Part shown: piece by piece, positions 35,480 to 48,276 of the stretch | How positions within the stretch are numbered: the first letter of the stretch is position 1 | Layout of the letters: each line of letters starts with the position of its first letter | Made by a program: the position numbers and the translations under genes | From: Trichosphaerium sp. ATCC 40318 | Taxonomy: Eukaryota > Discosea > Flabellinia > Trichosidae | Assembly (NCBI GenBank): GCA_038496445.1 | Contig: JALMLS010000376.1 | Span: forward strand, 310,001-374,000 | Length of the DNA: 64,000 bases | Direction: 5' to 3' | Notes under the pieces: model-generated | Told to the model about the DNA's origin: nothing | The model's input: only the letters and a program-made list of their open reading frames with translations | The model's database searches: none

Positions 35480-37807
35480 CTATTGGGCCCAGTTTTTAAT
35501 GTACACGCTATCTCTTAGCTTGGCATCTGTAGCACTAAAGAAAGACCATTCCATCCAAGTATCATTAAAAACAGATAGTTCACCAAAACCATAATCTTCA
35601 GCGTATCTAAAGGCTAAAACAAAAAACTTAACAACAAAACTAAACAACAAAACTGGGGTTTTTAATCGCTTTCTAGAGTACTAGACGCAAGTACAACAAA
35701 ATAAACACTTGATATAATTTAGAATAGTACTAGCACGCGCTAAAGAGTACAAGTTTTGAACACTTGTTGAAACAAACATTGAAAAAATTGAAATGTGCAA
35801 AAAAAAACTTCGGAACAAAAAAAATACAAGCAAATGACACGTACCACTCCAGGTTGGTTGTTCCTTAATAAATGAAGATTTGCCTTCAATACTTCCTGCA
35901 TTACCAATAATAATACCAACAGGTGCTTCTGGATTCATACTAGTACCAGCAACTGTATTATTGTACGTAGGATGATTCCTTTCATAACTGAAAAAAAAGG
36001 TGTCAGAAGGTAAAAAAAAAATATGTCACATCAAAATAGCTCCTCACGCAAGTCTTTTTCAAAACGGAAAATATTGTATATAAATATACTGTGGTCGCGT
36101 TTAACAATTTATGTGAATGAGTGGGAAAAATGAAAGTACCTGTGGACGTGACCAGTAAAATACAAGTTGACCTTGTTTTCTTGGAACAAGTCTTCAAACA
36201 GTTGTTGGAGTGTTGCTGAGTTGCTTGGTCCTTCTACAGAGTTGATAGGAATACCATCTTTAGAGAAATCAAGGGATGATGAATATATAGGTCTATGTCC
36301 GATAACTGAGGACGTATTAGCTCAAAACGCAATGTGATCCAAATACAAAAAATGAATGAAAACGTTTTCCAAAGAAAAACTCACCAACAATCCAAGGTCT
36401 CTCTTTTCTGTTCTTTGGTAAGTTTGCCTCTTCCAAGTCTGCTTTTATCCAAGCTACTTCATCACCGTAATCGCCTTCTTTGCCAAAAGGAGCGTCTGGG
36501 AAAGAAGTTTCGGTGCTAGTTTTAAAAGAATCAATAAGTTTAACAATACATCAAGCTTATAATTGTAAGTGTTGTTTCACGAACCTCATGCCAATAAAAT
36601 GAACTTGACCGTAGTCAAATGAATAGTACATACTCTTGCTATCAGAATTACCTAGCTTTTGTTAACAGAGTTCACGTGATAAGTCTACGGAGAAAAGAAC
36701 AAGAAGGAAAAAATCGGGAATCAGTTTCTCCGTACCTGGCATAAAAAATCTCTTGTTGTAGACTGCAAAGTTCCATGTTGCCTTTATCAAGAAAGGATCA
36801 AATGATGCATGTTCGTGGTTACCAGGTACAACCTATTCAAAGTTAAAACATGTAAAAATAAGAACACCTGACTCCAAAGCGTCAAAACATCAAAAAAGCG
36901 GCGTCAGTAATAAATCCAGTTTTCGCTCTACTTTTTCTTGCCCGTCCGTATGGACAAAACAAAGAGCCGGAAGGGCATACGTACCATGTATGGTATCTTT
37001 TCTGTGATAGGTGACATCGATTGAGCCCATGTATTCCATGTTTTCTGGAAAGAAAAGACGTGGTCGTCAGCATACCTATAAACGCTGTTTTAGGATAAAT
37101 GTTTACTTGATAAGGCAGCTCTAGTACTCGACTTCCAGAGACAAGAAACGGAAAAGTTAGTACGTACGCTATGTCTCCTACATGATAAATCCAGTCGTAT
37201 TTGCCTGCTTCTACGTTTTTTGCAAGGCTGGCAATCGTATTTTCGCTGTGATCTATACCCATATCGCCGCATAAGCCTACGGGAGTTAGAAGGAGCGTGA
37301 ATTAGCTTATATTACCGATTCTAAAGGGTTTTGACTCGATTGGCGCTGTTTTAACGCTGAGAACTGTGCTGAAACCACCGTTGGCGTCACCGCAAATGTA
37401 ATAGTATCTACGACATTGTTACGATGAATTTCTAACAGAATTTATCCGAGGCGCGTGTCAACACGTACGTAGTATCAGGTTGTAGTCCATGTAACGTTAC
37501 GAAGTGGTTGTAGCCATAACCTTTTTTCCAGTAGTTTGAGGTGCCATTGGCTGTCGCGTGAAGCGTAGTATCAGATAGACCATATTTTACTGTGCTAGAG
37601 GTTGTGGTATCTAATGTTATTAACTAGAGTCTGAAAGTCTCCAGACCTACCTTCAGTGTACCAACCAATCACCAGAGATGCTGCACTGCCCGTGAAAGCT
37701 GTATGTACATAGCGAACAGCTGTGTCAGCTTTACGTACAGATACTCGCGATGCAGCTACTGTGGCGATTATAAGAATCGCCAATAAAGACGTATGCGCGT
37801 TTATCAT
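35480..37807 (-). CDS. Purple acid phosphatase, secreted or lysosomal
   Basis: It hydrolyses phosphate esters with a two-metal centre. A signal peptide (MINAHTSLLAILIIATVAAS) precedes the N-terminal fibronectin-like domain (FTGSAASLVIGWYT). The five metal motifs appear in order across exons: GDMG, YHVGDIAYA (about 37170), VPGNHEH (36805-36825), VIGHRPIY (about 36300-36400) and FTGHVHSYER (about 36150). The C-terminal exon ends SVYIKNWAQ at 35480. All metal ligands, including the Tyr of GDIAY, are present. Length and order match plant-type high molecular weight purple acid phosphatases. It is convergent with the thioredoxin-PUL gene. Confidence 0.93.
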
Positions 37808-38057
37808 AGCTTTTGTAAATGTTTAATAAGTACCACTACAGCAGAAATTTCGCAGTTTTTTAGTGTAGTTTTCGAAAAAAGCTACGGCGCTCTTATTCTG
37901 TGGTTAATGATATGTGGGGTGGTTTGGGTACAATTACTATATTAGCTTTGATTTATTGAACGCAACTTCATTTCCGGAAATAGGTGCCGTGTATAAGCGA
38001 GGTACATTCTATTTTTGACCATAAAAGTTTCTTATTACGATACATACAACACATCCA

Positions 38058-38435
38058 ATGCAAAGCCACCAATTTACATTTACCTTGGAAAAAAATACAA
38101 CCAACATACGCTATACCACTCGTGGCTGGTTCGCTTCACCTTGGACAGACCACAAAGGCAGTAAAGTTAAGAAAACAAAGACTCGTAAAGTATTAAAAGC
38201 TGCAGGCATAGTTCATGACTTGAGAGTGTCTGCAAGGCATTGTTTAAAGAGAAATTCTCGTGGTAGCAGTGTTAACGAATTCTCTGGAATACCAGCTTTG
38301 GAACGAGTTGTAAAACGAAAGAAAGTAAGGGTATTAAAACCTTTGGCAATGCGCCCAAGTGCGCCACTACCAGGGCGAAGCTATAGAAAACAACTGCACT
38401 TTGTTTTAGAAATGTGCCCAACAAACCAAGTGTAG
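38058..38435 (+). CDS. Small basic protein, unidentified
   Basis: A single frame of 125 codons starts MQSHQFTFTLEK and is rich in Lys and Arg throughout (GSKVKKTKTRKVLKAAG, VVKRKKVRVLKPL). Basic make-up and length would suit a ribosomal or other nucleic-acid-binding protein, but I recognise no family. It is head-to-head with the acid phosphatase gene, 250 bases away. A second overlapping frame (37984-38196) looks like its shadow. Confidence 0.45.
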   Translation: MQSHQFTFTLEKNTTNIRYTTRGWFASPWTDHKGSKVKKTKTRKVLKAAGIVHDLRVSARHCLKRNSRGSSVNEFSGIPALERVVKRKKVRVLKPLAMRPSAPLPGRSYRKQLHFVLEMCPTNQV

Positions 38436-39211
38436 GGTATACAAAGCCTTTAAATTGTAGTAATATTGTAAATAAAGAGTAAATTAGAATTGTCACAATG
38501 TTAGTTGGATTGTCTGGTCTTTGGAGGATATTGCGCATATTTAGTAGCTTTCCATTTATGAAACACAAACAGTGAGATGTGAACGAGGCTGTACAAGCTT
38601 TATGAGATGGTTATTGATGTATCTGCGTATTTGAATGCTTTGTGTGGAATAAAAACTAATCCGGTCGTTCACTGTTCGTGTACATTTTAGAACAAAAAGG
38701 CAACAAAAATGGAATGCACACGCTAGTTGTAGGTACGCGCCTATGCATACCTTAGGTGTTTGAAGCAGAATAAGGAGTTAAGCAGGTTGAAAGCAATAAT
38801 TGAGGAATGTGGCGTCGTTATGTCTAAATACGTTGGAATGCTGTTACAGCGTTCTTGTTGTGCAGTGACAATTGTAGTTTTTAGGGATTGCTAGCTGACT
38901 ACATTTTCTCACATACTATTAATTTCATACAATCCAGTTGCGTCTGTTCTTGATCCTTCGAATATAATGTCCCTACCACTGACCCAAAAACAAACTTCAG
39001 CAGTTGTAGATTCCGTAACTCTGAAACAGTCATCACCGTTATCTAAAAAAACATGTGCGTTATCTGGTGTTTGTTTTGTCAAAACTTAGATTTACATCGT
39101 CGCTGCAGCTTTTTGAAAGTTGTAAAACAAAAGCAATAATCGAAACATGGTAGAGATATTTTAACAAAGTAAACTTTATTGTTATTTACACTTTAGAAAG
39201 CGTTATACAAC
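38436..39211. other. Poorly resolved region between the small basic gene and the protease
   Basis: A plus-strand frame ending near 38890 reads LKQNKELSRLKAIIEECGVV, a coiled-coil-like stretch without a clear start. A minus-strand pair of frames at 38909-39148 is listed separately. I cannot build a convincing model for the plus-strand piece. Confidence 0.35.
38909..39148 (-). CDS. Possible small secreted protein
   Basis: ATG at 39148 opens MFRLLLLFYNFQKAAATM, which resembles a signal peptide, and runs to a GTAAAT donor. After TTTTTTTAG an exon reads DDCFRVTESTTAEVCFWV and GRDIIFEGSRTDATGLYE, ending at 38909. The second exon looks coding and has two cysteines. The two pieces do not join in phase with the sites I see, so the link is unproven. 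Confidence 0.3.
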
Positions 39212-41579
39212 TTAAAATAGAGGGTAGTTGGCTTGGGATGCAATACCGCATGCGTTGTTTCTGTTTCTAGCCATCTTGACGAATCCACGATCACCCCAGT
39301 AGATAGACCAGGAGCTAAGAGCAAAAAGGTAAGTCCCAAAACATCAAAACTCAAAAAAAACAACAAAGCAAAAAAACGTGTTCTCCTACGCGAAACCAAA
39401 CGTACTTTTTGACGATCCAGTAGTCCAAACCAGGTCCATCAGAACCGTAACCGACAACAAGAACCTCATGATCGAGCTCCTCTGGGGCAGTCTTGCAGTT
39501 TGGATTGAAGTATACACCTTCGGTGTAGTATGTAAAGTCAGGGTTGCTGGCGTCAATGGCGATAGCTACAGGCCCGTATTGTGCTACAGCTTCCTTCAAA
39601 GCTTCCTCAGAACCAACAGTAACATTAACGTAACCAGTTAGTCTAACACCAGATGACTTAACAGCAGGTCTGCAGTAACCGTCTTGCATTTGGTATTTGT
39701 AATCAAACTCTGTGGCAAGGCCACCGTTTTCAACAATCCATTGCATAGCTGGAGCAGCTTCACCACCATCACAACCAGTATTTGCATCATCAACCCAAGT
39801 TCTCCATGAGCAATCAAGAATCTGAACAAAAGTGTAAGAACAAGACGGAGAAAAAACGAAAAAACAACGGAAGAAAAGGGGGTCGCTTAATCAAGTAAAA
39901 GTGAGCATACTTGTTGTTCGGAGAGGGAAATGAGGTGTCCAGTCTTTGCGAACCAAGCACCTTCAATAGATCCAGCAGTACCGAAAGTCCAGCAAGAACC
40001 GCAAGCACCTTGATCTTTGATTGGTGTAACACCACCAATATCACGCCAATCGATGGCATCAGGTACAGATGCGCCAGAGGATACGTGTTTTTGAGCGTGT
40101 GTCAATTTTGTTTGGGTTGGTTTACTTTTTGGGGTCATAACGTTTTTCCTAAAATTGGTTAGAACGCGCTTCAAAGGTGGTTTTTTTTCAAAGTAGACGT
40201 ACCATTCGTTAAAGTCGAAGTCACCGAAGTGGTTCATGGCGACTAGAGAGTCATTAGCCCGAGTAACGAAAAACTAAGGAAAAAACAGATCTTTTTGAGT
40301 TTTTTTTTTCCTCTGGCGCTAGTTGTTAGTTCGTACGTTTGTGGGTAGCTTTGCTTTGAGCGTTATGCTTTGCAATAATGTTCTTGTTGGCGTTGTAGAT
40401 TGCTGTTCTTTTTTCAACTTCTTCAACAAAGTGGAACTTTTGGAACTACAAAAAAGCAATAAGCACTCGAATACTTCATAATTAATGTATGAGTCTAACG
40501 GTTTTTGTAGACTGAATCACAAAAATCAAAAAGTAAAAAATAACGTCATTGTACCCTAGCAGCGAATTCTTCAAACTCGTTAGTAGCCTTTCTAGGGTTG
40601 AGGACGTTCATTTTTCCGAGCAATTGTTTAGCACGGTGGAGACGGCCAACATTAGCTTTAAAAAAAATTATTAGTTGATTTTATACATTTATAGACGAAT
40701 AAAAGTGGACAGTACTGTACGCTTACCTATTGGCTTTTGTCCTTCGCAAAGTTTTGGTTCATCAAAAACCATTTCGTCGACGTAGTTAGGAATGTAGAGA
40801 TCATAGGTGAACTCGTATAAATCTGGGTGACTACCAAAAACGAAATCGTAACCTAAATAATTAAAATTAGGCAAAAAATTACGATATTTTGGTTTAAAAC
40901 AACGATATTAATACGTACCCTCAAGGTATAGTTTGACTGGTACGCCCTCGCTCTCGTAGAAGTAGTAATGGGCGGTTTTGTTGAAGTTTGTGACTGTCTA
41001 GCGCAAAGTGAGCTTAGTGCGATCTAATTTATTGCGGGATTTCGTATTATGCCAGCAAGAACACTTACTTGAGTCCATGTGTCGCACATGATATTTCTTT
41101 GTTTAGATTTACCTGCGTACGTCCATGTGCTGAGATCAGGAAGAACAGTAACCATAGGACCTGAAAGAAACATCAGACGGTTGAACGGAGTCTGTTTTTT
41201 GTACCGGTTCCAGCTTCTTGAACAAAACATGTCATTTTATTGATTCTAGGTACAACCTCGTAAAGCAATTGCTAAAATAGTCGTTAGACGCAGTCGATAG
41301 AGGTGCAAAATGCGTACTTTGTCCCAACGCCATGTGTAGATGTCTTGGCCATTGTAGTATGACATACGTTGGCGATTATTGACGGCATCGTAATGCATAG
41401 CAACAGGCTCTTCCAAATTGACGTATGGGAGCGTGAAGATACCTTCAACATAGTACTAAGGATGGGTTAGAGCGCAAACATGTATTTGAAGTGTTTACTT
41501 GTTTTGGCCAGGTAGGAGGTGACTTTACAGCGATGGCTGCAATAGCGCAAACGGCTACAAGTAGCAAAGTGATGCGCAT
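39212..41579 (-). CDS. Papain-family (C1A) cysteine protease with 26/29 kDa-type propart
   Basis: A signal peptide (MRITLLLVAVCAIAAIAV) is followed by a propart with YYVEGIFTLPYVNLEEPVA and PNYVDEMVFDEPKLCEG, like the 26/29 kDa insect protease and Dictyostelium counting-factor-associated protein D. An inhibitor I29-type prodomain comes next (FQKFHFVEEVEKRTAIYNAN, LVAMNHFGDF). The mature enzyme begins near DAIDWRDIGGVTPIKDQG and has GACGSCWTFG with the active Cys (about 39995), LDHEVLVVGYG with the His (about 39460), and the catalytic Asn of KNSWS, rebuilt across an intron donor GTACGT at about 39405. All catalytic residues are intact. It ends at 39212. Likely lysosomal or secreted. Confidence 0.93.
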
Positions 41580-41842
41580 CTTGTTTTGTCGATTTGTCTT
41601 TTGAACTTTCGTGCACACGAACAATGTTGACTTCCAGCGGACTTATCTTTGTGGCCCACAAATCATCGGAGTAGCAGAAAATGTTTTCATTGAACAGAAC
41701 AGATCCACTGCTAAGTTCCGAAGAAAAATATTTAAAGTTGTCTGTTTCCGAGGCACACGTTAACCACACAGTGCATAATAGTGTCAATTATGATGGTATT
41801 TACAAATTACAGTTATTTTACAATTTTTTTGCGTTTCCAACG

Positions 41843-43801
41843 TTACAAACAAACATTGGATGCTATAGGTACGCAATGTGGTGTTCCTTGCTTACAACAT
41901 TGGATTGGACAAATTTGAACTGGATCATCTTGCCACACATTGAGTACCTCAGTCTAAAAAGCGATATGAACAGGTGGAAACAATGATAGCGCTATTTCTT
42001 ACCTTTAGTGCTGAACTAATAATATTTGTTGGGTAGTAAGCAATAACGGATGTTAAAAATTCAGGTTGCACGGATTTTGCTATACACATGTGTTTCCCTT
42101 CAAGTCCTTTCATTACTCTTTTATACAATTGGGTTTCTCTACGTTGGATTTTAGAAACAAAAGTTGAAGTATTCGCAGTATAGAACCATGGTGCGTACCT
42201 TATACGTCCGAATTTACATTGAACAAAGTCCCGATACTCTGAAGATAATCCAAAAATACTTTGTTTGTAATCTTGGAAAACAGGAGTCCAAGTACCTGCA
42301 GGATGAAGTTTATTAGCGCCCAACAAAAAAATACGAAATGCCAAAAGTGTCAAAATGTGTCAAAATCATTTCTTACCTAATGCGAGGGGTACTAACTCCT
42401 CTACATTACGCGGCTTCTTGAAAGCACTTTGTATCTCTTTCCAAGATTTTTCTGCAACATCCTATCAAACTGTGAGCGAAATAGTTCCAATAGAAAAAAA
42501 ATAAAAAGAATTTGTTATCCTCTAACCTGAAAATGTGGTGTAAGTGTTCCAATGTCTTCAAGTAATGAAGTTTGTGCTGTTGGTTGTTGTAATGTTACAT
42601 AACCGCGAGACTTTCCAGTTTGTTCATCAATTTGCTACAAATAAAATTAATAACAAAATTCACAGTTTCAGCCGTAAAACCACATCGAAAACAGACTTGA
42701 TGAAGGTTATCCATGGAATACTTATTCGTACCTTGCAACTTTTATAAAGCTCTGAAACAGTAACCCAGTGTGGCGGGTATTTAAAGCGTGCAACATCCAT
42801 TATCAACACTACATTAAAATTGTTAATAAACTTAGTTCAAAATGAAAAAAAAAACACCTCTTGCTTACCTTTGTCTTCTTTGGCGTTGTACGCAGCAAGA
42901 GGACTAAAATGTCCACTACCAGTTTGTCCAATACTCTTTCGACAATAAGATACCACTATACGTGTTGCGTCGGATGATACTGCGTTCTTAATTGTATTGC
43001 GAAAATGAGTTTCCGACCTAATCACAAAAACATGTTAGCATTGGCCCTGGTACAGATAATCCCGTCAATTGTTGTTAAATATGAACGTACGTTTCGCTTG
43101 CATAGTATAGGCGTGCATTCGCGCCATGATTTGCTGCCAGGCTTCAAAGTACGTTAGAACTTTGAAAAACGCAAAAAAAAATTACCATTTGAATTCACCA
43201 AAGGATATGCCTGTCTTCTTTATCTAATAGATTGGTTAATACATTACTATAGTTTTCGCGTATTTTTTTTCTTAGAGCGTCATTTACCTCTTCTACAGGA
43301 GTACACCCGAATTGAAGATTTTCTTCGCTAAACCACCTCCAAACACCTTTCCATACTTTCTTTGGGTCTATTGATAAACTAAGAGTATGTTAGAACAAGT
43401 CTCCACCCAATACAGGCGTTTTAGAAATCAAAAGCTAAACGAATATTTGTACTGTTGTTACAATAAGTACATACCTGTTCAAAGCCATGCATAATGTTGC
43501 TGGGCCACAATACGCTGGTTCCGCTTGAGTATAAAATTGAGAAGCGAGTGCAAAGTAGCCATCTGCGTTGCCTTTGGTTGTTTAGTGCTGTTGTATGAGG
43601 AAATGTTTTACCTTCAGCCAAAGCTCCAGCAAATATCGCTTTACCTTGCTTGGATGTAAAATCTATCAAGTTGGATGGTAGAGAACGTTTGTAAAAGCTA
43701 CTGAATCAAAATCAACAAAAAAACCGCAATAGCGCTTATACTTACGATTTAACAGGAGATATCTGCTGAGAGGTCATTCTTGTGCTCTTACGCGAAACCA
43801 T
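41843..43801 (-). CDS. PCS: Phytochelatin synthase
   Basis: The enzyme is a papain-like glutathione gamma-glutamylcysteinyl transpeptidase that makes metal-binding phytochelatins. The N-terminal catalytic domain has [19 protein letters not shown] with the nucleophile Cys (about 43510), [31 protein letters not shown] with the His (about 42905) and [12 protein letters not shown] with the Asp (about 42785). These are the three catalytic residues and their contexts. The C-terminal region (41843-42350) is longer than in bacterial single-domain forms and ends with a cysteine-bearing tail ([15 protein letters not shown]), as in eukaryotic enzymes where it aids metal response. The start at 43801 gives [13 protein letters not shown]. 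Identification is firm. Confidence 0.92.
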
Positions 43802-44166
43802 CGTGCATGTGGCTTTTGTGCGTAGTCTTCTTCGCCACGTATTCTTAACAGCAAGCATTTGTTGTAGCAGCTATGTTAACATTCACTAATAACTTTCATG
43901 GACGAATAAAACCACGCGAAACCAAATTTCCTTTTTTGTAGAAAGCGTGTTTTCCCTTTTTACGCTAAAAATGGCGGCAAACGCATATTTGCGTGACCTA
44001 GTACACTCACCAATAGATAGCGCGTATGTAGAACTCAATACACTCGACACGTGGTTAAAAACCTGTTTCGTTATGTAATTTCGTCAGGGCTATAAAACAG
44101 CGATTAAATGAAGTATTCGCGTTTATTTTCGCGGCTAGTATGTACAAAAAAGAAGCCAAATCATTT
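43802..44166. other. Intergenic region upstream of phytochelatin synthase
   Basis: The promoter region of phytochelatin synthase and the 3' flank of the UBA-PARP gene. No open frame, repeat or RNA gene seen. No obvious metal-response element that I can name. Confidence 0.5.
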
Positions 44167-47100
44167 TTATGAAAACTTGAATCTATCAAACCAAGAGTAA
44201 TTGTTATTCGCTTCAGGAACCTTAGCAGCCTCACCTACGCATATTTTTAGGACATTCGCAAATATTGTGTCATGCTGAGCACGTACCTTTGTTGTTTAGG
44301 AACATATAATCGTCCACTTTGAGGTTTTGGGCGACAGGATTGTACTTTTGAAAGTTGGGCCTAACACTATTTAGCATTGTGAAGAAATGTTTTTCATTTA
44401 CATACCCTGCTGGATAAAAGAATAAGAATCTCGTTATAACAAGCTCATTCTTCATTGCTACGTTAACATTATTGTTATAACCTCCAGTAGTCATGGATGT
44501 ATTATGTCTAAAGTCAGCTGCCTCAATGAGTGAGATGCAAGACATCTGTTTGGTAATCTAGGAAGGTACACCTGTGAGATAACTATGCATAAACGTTATA
44601 TTTTACCTTCCACATGCTGTTGCACCATCCATGTCCAGTTTGGTTACCAACATTCATGTATCTACAATAGTGATTAATGAGGTTAAAACATAGCTGAAAA
44701 TAGTACCCAAGTGAAACATTGCCTTGGAATGCGTGATAGATGCCTGGTACAAAACCTGAGCGTAATCCAGTACGAACTATTGAATGCCAGTTTGAAGCTG
44801 GACTTCCGTGAAATGCGTAGTATGAACCTGTTCGAGATGCTTGAGGCTTAATAAAAAGTAAGAAAAAACAAAGAAAATAATCTCATTTATTTAACGTACT
44901 GCTTGTCCATGTTGAAACTCTGCACGAGCACGAGCTTTGTATTCATTAAACTTCCTCTCGTGCTCAGGGAATGAATTAACAAGAACAAATTGATGTGGTG
45001 TTGCCATTTCCTACTTAACTGTAAACGAGCTAGAAATTGGTATAATTAAGTTTACCTTTAACTGCTTGTCTGGATGTATAAGCGCCATATGAGTTCTGTT
45101 ACTTCGAATGATCCAGCGAAGAAGAGGGAAAATTAGAACGCTAATATCATCCAAAGTTACTTTGAGATGTTCATCGCTCACACATTGAGATAGAACCTAT
45201 TAATCCGCTTAGAAAACGCTGCCACCAATTTCTAAAAAAAATCAGGAGAAAACGTACCGACACAGCAGGAATGCGAGCAATAGTCTTGAGCAGTAAATCT
45301 ATGTTCTGGGAACCATCATAGCTAAACAGCATAGTAGATTAATAAAATGTTTTATGCTTGAGTTCTAACGCACTTGTCAAATCCCATGCCTTTAGGGAAC
45401 GGCTCAAAAGATACTGGTAAATTAGTAGTACCCATGCGACCATAACCCCCTCTACGACCTCTTCGAAAGCAAGTTAGTTTCACGTGATCCAAAATAATCT
45501 TAAGTATTATACCTCTCTAATCCTACACCATTTCTATTGTAACCACGCATATTTGTACCGGATGCAGCAGAGCAAAGTAAATTGATTAACAGATCAACAA
45601 CTTGTGGATTTGTTCTGATTTCCTGTTTTTAAAGAAATAAATGAGCTCCTGAGAGTATTTTCATTAGGCTTGCTGGGTACCTTCGCTAAATCGCCACACG
45701 AGGCGGTTTCATGGGCCTTTTGACACTCTGGTTTACCACAAATAGGAATACGATATGACGTCTTGAGGTCAAGATTGTCGTCGCAAATTAAACAGTATTG
45801 AGGACAAGTTACAAATCTGAAGTTAATGTAGTTATAAAGATTTGCTAAAAATCCTTGTTGTCCTTCAAAAAGATTTTCCATTACTAAGACAAAAGGAGTT
45901 AGTAACAACGATATTTTTATAAAAGTTTTTCGAGTTTCGAAAGAAAAAAGGATTGGCGGCGTACTTTTTGCTTCTTGTTTTGCTTTTTCTTGAGCAAGTG
46001 GTACATTGTCACCAAGAAGAACGCGCACTGCTTTTGTTACATCGTCTAGAAAGGTGTTATATCAGCATTGCTGTTTTGTGATGACAATTTAACAAACTAT
46101 GTACCTTTTGTGAGATCAAGGGCGTTTAGAGCTTCGCTTCTACTGAATCCCATACGCATTACTTGTCTAGCAAGTTGTTCTCGAACCTCAGATACTTTAC
46201 CTTTTGGAGAAGCCTTCTTTGGTGACTCTCTTTGTTTCTTTTCTTCCAAGGCTTTTAGTATGCCTTCGTTACCTTCTGCTAGTATTTCCATTGCTTGGTG
46301 CGCATTGAAGTTACGATACTTCAAAGCCCATATAACACGCCTACGAGAGAATCCTATTTGCTCAAGCTGTGCCCACATTTCTGCTCTTTTGATGATGCCA
46401 CCTTCCTAAAAAATTCTTTTTTTAGTAAAATGTAAAGTACAGCTTGATTAATTCGTACGTCAACTGCTAATGCGTTTACAATCTTGTTCACTTGAGAGCC
46501 ATATTTATCATATGCAAGGAGTATAGCTTGCTCGGGGAATCCTAGTATAATTCTATCAGAGGAAAGATGGCCAGGATTTTAACAAACAAAGTCGTACCCA
46601 TGGATCTTAACTTTTGGAAGACAACCATATCAAAAAACTTTTTTAGCGGTGGTAGTTGCTCGTCTACTGCCATCCTCTCTTCGTCTTCAATCTCTTTTCT
46701 TATCTCACCACTTGACCGTAATGCAAACTCAGTCGCACGTGCAAAATCGCTCTCAAAACGTTTTAGTGCTTCACGTGATTTAAACTCTGAAAATCCCATA
46801 TTTATCATCGCTTGAAGCTTTGCTTGGTCTACTTTTGGTCCTTTTTCTTCTTCCTTCTCATCAATGTCCATTGCATCTCCTGATTCCTTTATATTTATCA
46901 AAGCCTCCATTGCTGCCTCTACATTATTCTTGTTATCAATCAAAGCCTTTCTAACTGCTTCTACTGAGAACCCCATTGATGCCAGTTGTGCTTGCTTTTT
47001 AGGGTCAGGTTCTACTGGTTTTTCTTTTAGAAGTGTTTTTATAGCTTCAGGGATATTATCCAAGTTGTGATCTAGTACAGAGTTCAATCTCGTTTCAAGA

Positions 47101-47793
47101 AAGTGCTGAAAAAACCGTTAGTCCAAAACCTCGCGATAGCTCTCTTTCACGAGAAGAAAGACGCTTACCTGTACAATGCCAAAATCAGTGTCGTAGTCAT
47201 CTAATACATGTCTGTTCAGTCTTGGGTCATGTGACTGAAATACAAAAAGCTGCGGTCTCGCCTATTTTTACATTTTGTTAACAAACAGCAACAAATCAGA
47301 GAAAAGTAGAAAAAATCGGTTTTCGGCGAAAGAAACGAAGGGTAGGGTTATCAATTGTAGTTTAAATAAAGATTAGAAGCCATTAGGTAGTAAAACGATA
47401 AGGCATACCTTGTCACATAGATAAAATCGTGTAAACTTCAGTTGGATTATTATTGGCTTCGTGTGTACCAAGCCCCACTGTTCGGCGGTATATTTCTCCA
47501 AGAAGCTGGTGTCTATGGAAAATCTACCAACATTCGGTTAAATACTTGCTGTGATGGTTTAGGCAGCGTTTGATCGCCAACAACGGTGTACGTAGCCCCA
47601 CAATTTTTTTTTGTGTAAAAACGTACCTAATTACGTAACAATGTGGGTGAGACTCTTCGTCGTAATAAAAACCAGCGTTTGGGCATGCTTTTTTCAACTT
47701 TGCTATATCTTCGTTTCGTAGGGCAAACAATTCGGTAGTATCGTATCCCTCTTCGTCAAAACCTTCAACAACGTTAATATTATCCCTTTCCAT
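44167..47793 (-). CDS. PARP6/8-like ADP-ribosyltransferase with a UBA-domain array
   Basis: The N-terminus (MERDNINVVEGFDEEGYDTT) leads into a PARP6/8-type front region (IDTSFLEKYTAEQWGLVHT). An array of UBA-like three-helix units follows (about 46020-47030): LASMGFSVEAVRKALIDNKN, MINMGFSEFKSREALKRF, ILGFPEQAILLAYDKYGSQV, QIGFSRRRVIWALKYRNF and VMRMGFSRSEALNALDLT. A Cys-rich segment (CPQYCLICDD, CGKPEC; about 45730-45820) matches the one before the catalytic domain in PARP6/8. The catalytic part has YAFHGSPASNWHSIVRTGL (44790-44850) with the NAD-binding His, then GIYHAF with the Tyr, and LVITRFLFFYP. No catalytic Glu is visible in the usual place, so mono-ADP-ribosylation is expected. The UBA array predicts ubiquitin binding. 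It ends WFDRFKFS at 44167. Confidence 0.82.
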
Positions 47794-48276
47794 CCTTTCA
47801 ACGTTTTCAGATAAAATTTTTATTTCGTGTTTTTAGTCGAGTCACAAAACTTCTGTTCAATCCGGAAGTCTTCAAAAAATGAGTTGATTTGTAGTGTTAT
47901 TCCCTTTGTGTCGTTATGAGTTGCTTTTGACTTGATTGCACGTTGTTGGTCGGCCAACACATCAGTTAAGTGCAATTTGAGACATACAAATGTGTCAGCT
48001 TCACGTGTTGTTCAATAAATGTGGTAACGGACGATAGAACAAGGGCGACACGTCATGGTTCTGCGTGTAATAAACAAGATCTGTGAAGTCCTGCACTGGA
48101 GCCATTCTCGCAGCCAAGAAACTGCCATTGCAAGTTATTAAGCGAGTCTTGATAGCCAGACATTCTACGTGCTTCTCTTGTGCGTAATCAGGTGCTGAGT
48201 CATCAAAACACCCCAACAAACAGGCTTGGGGTAAATCACAACTGTCAGCGTTGTGTATCAATAGTTCTACGCGTTG
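47794..48276. promoter_or_regulatory. Divergent intergenic region, UBA-PARP / CofD-like gene
   Basis: Start codons of the two genes face apart here. A minus-strand frame (48001-48261) with no known domain covers part of it and is probably chance. Two CACGTG or near copies lie inside (48002-48007 is exact). Confidence 0.4.

Noticed and set aside
48001-48261. An 86-codon minus-strand frame between the UBA-PARP and CofD-like genes
   Set aside because: No domain, no splice partners, and it fills a shared promoter region. Chance is more likely.
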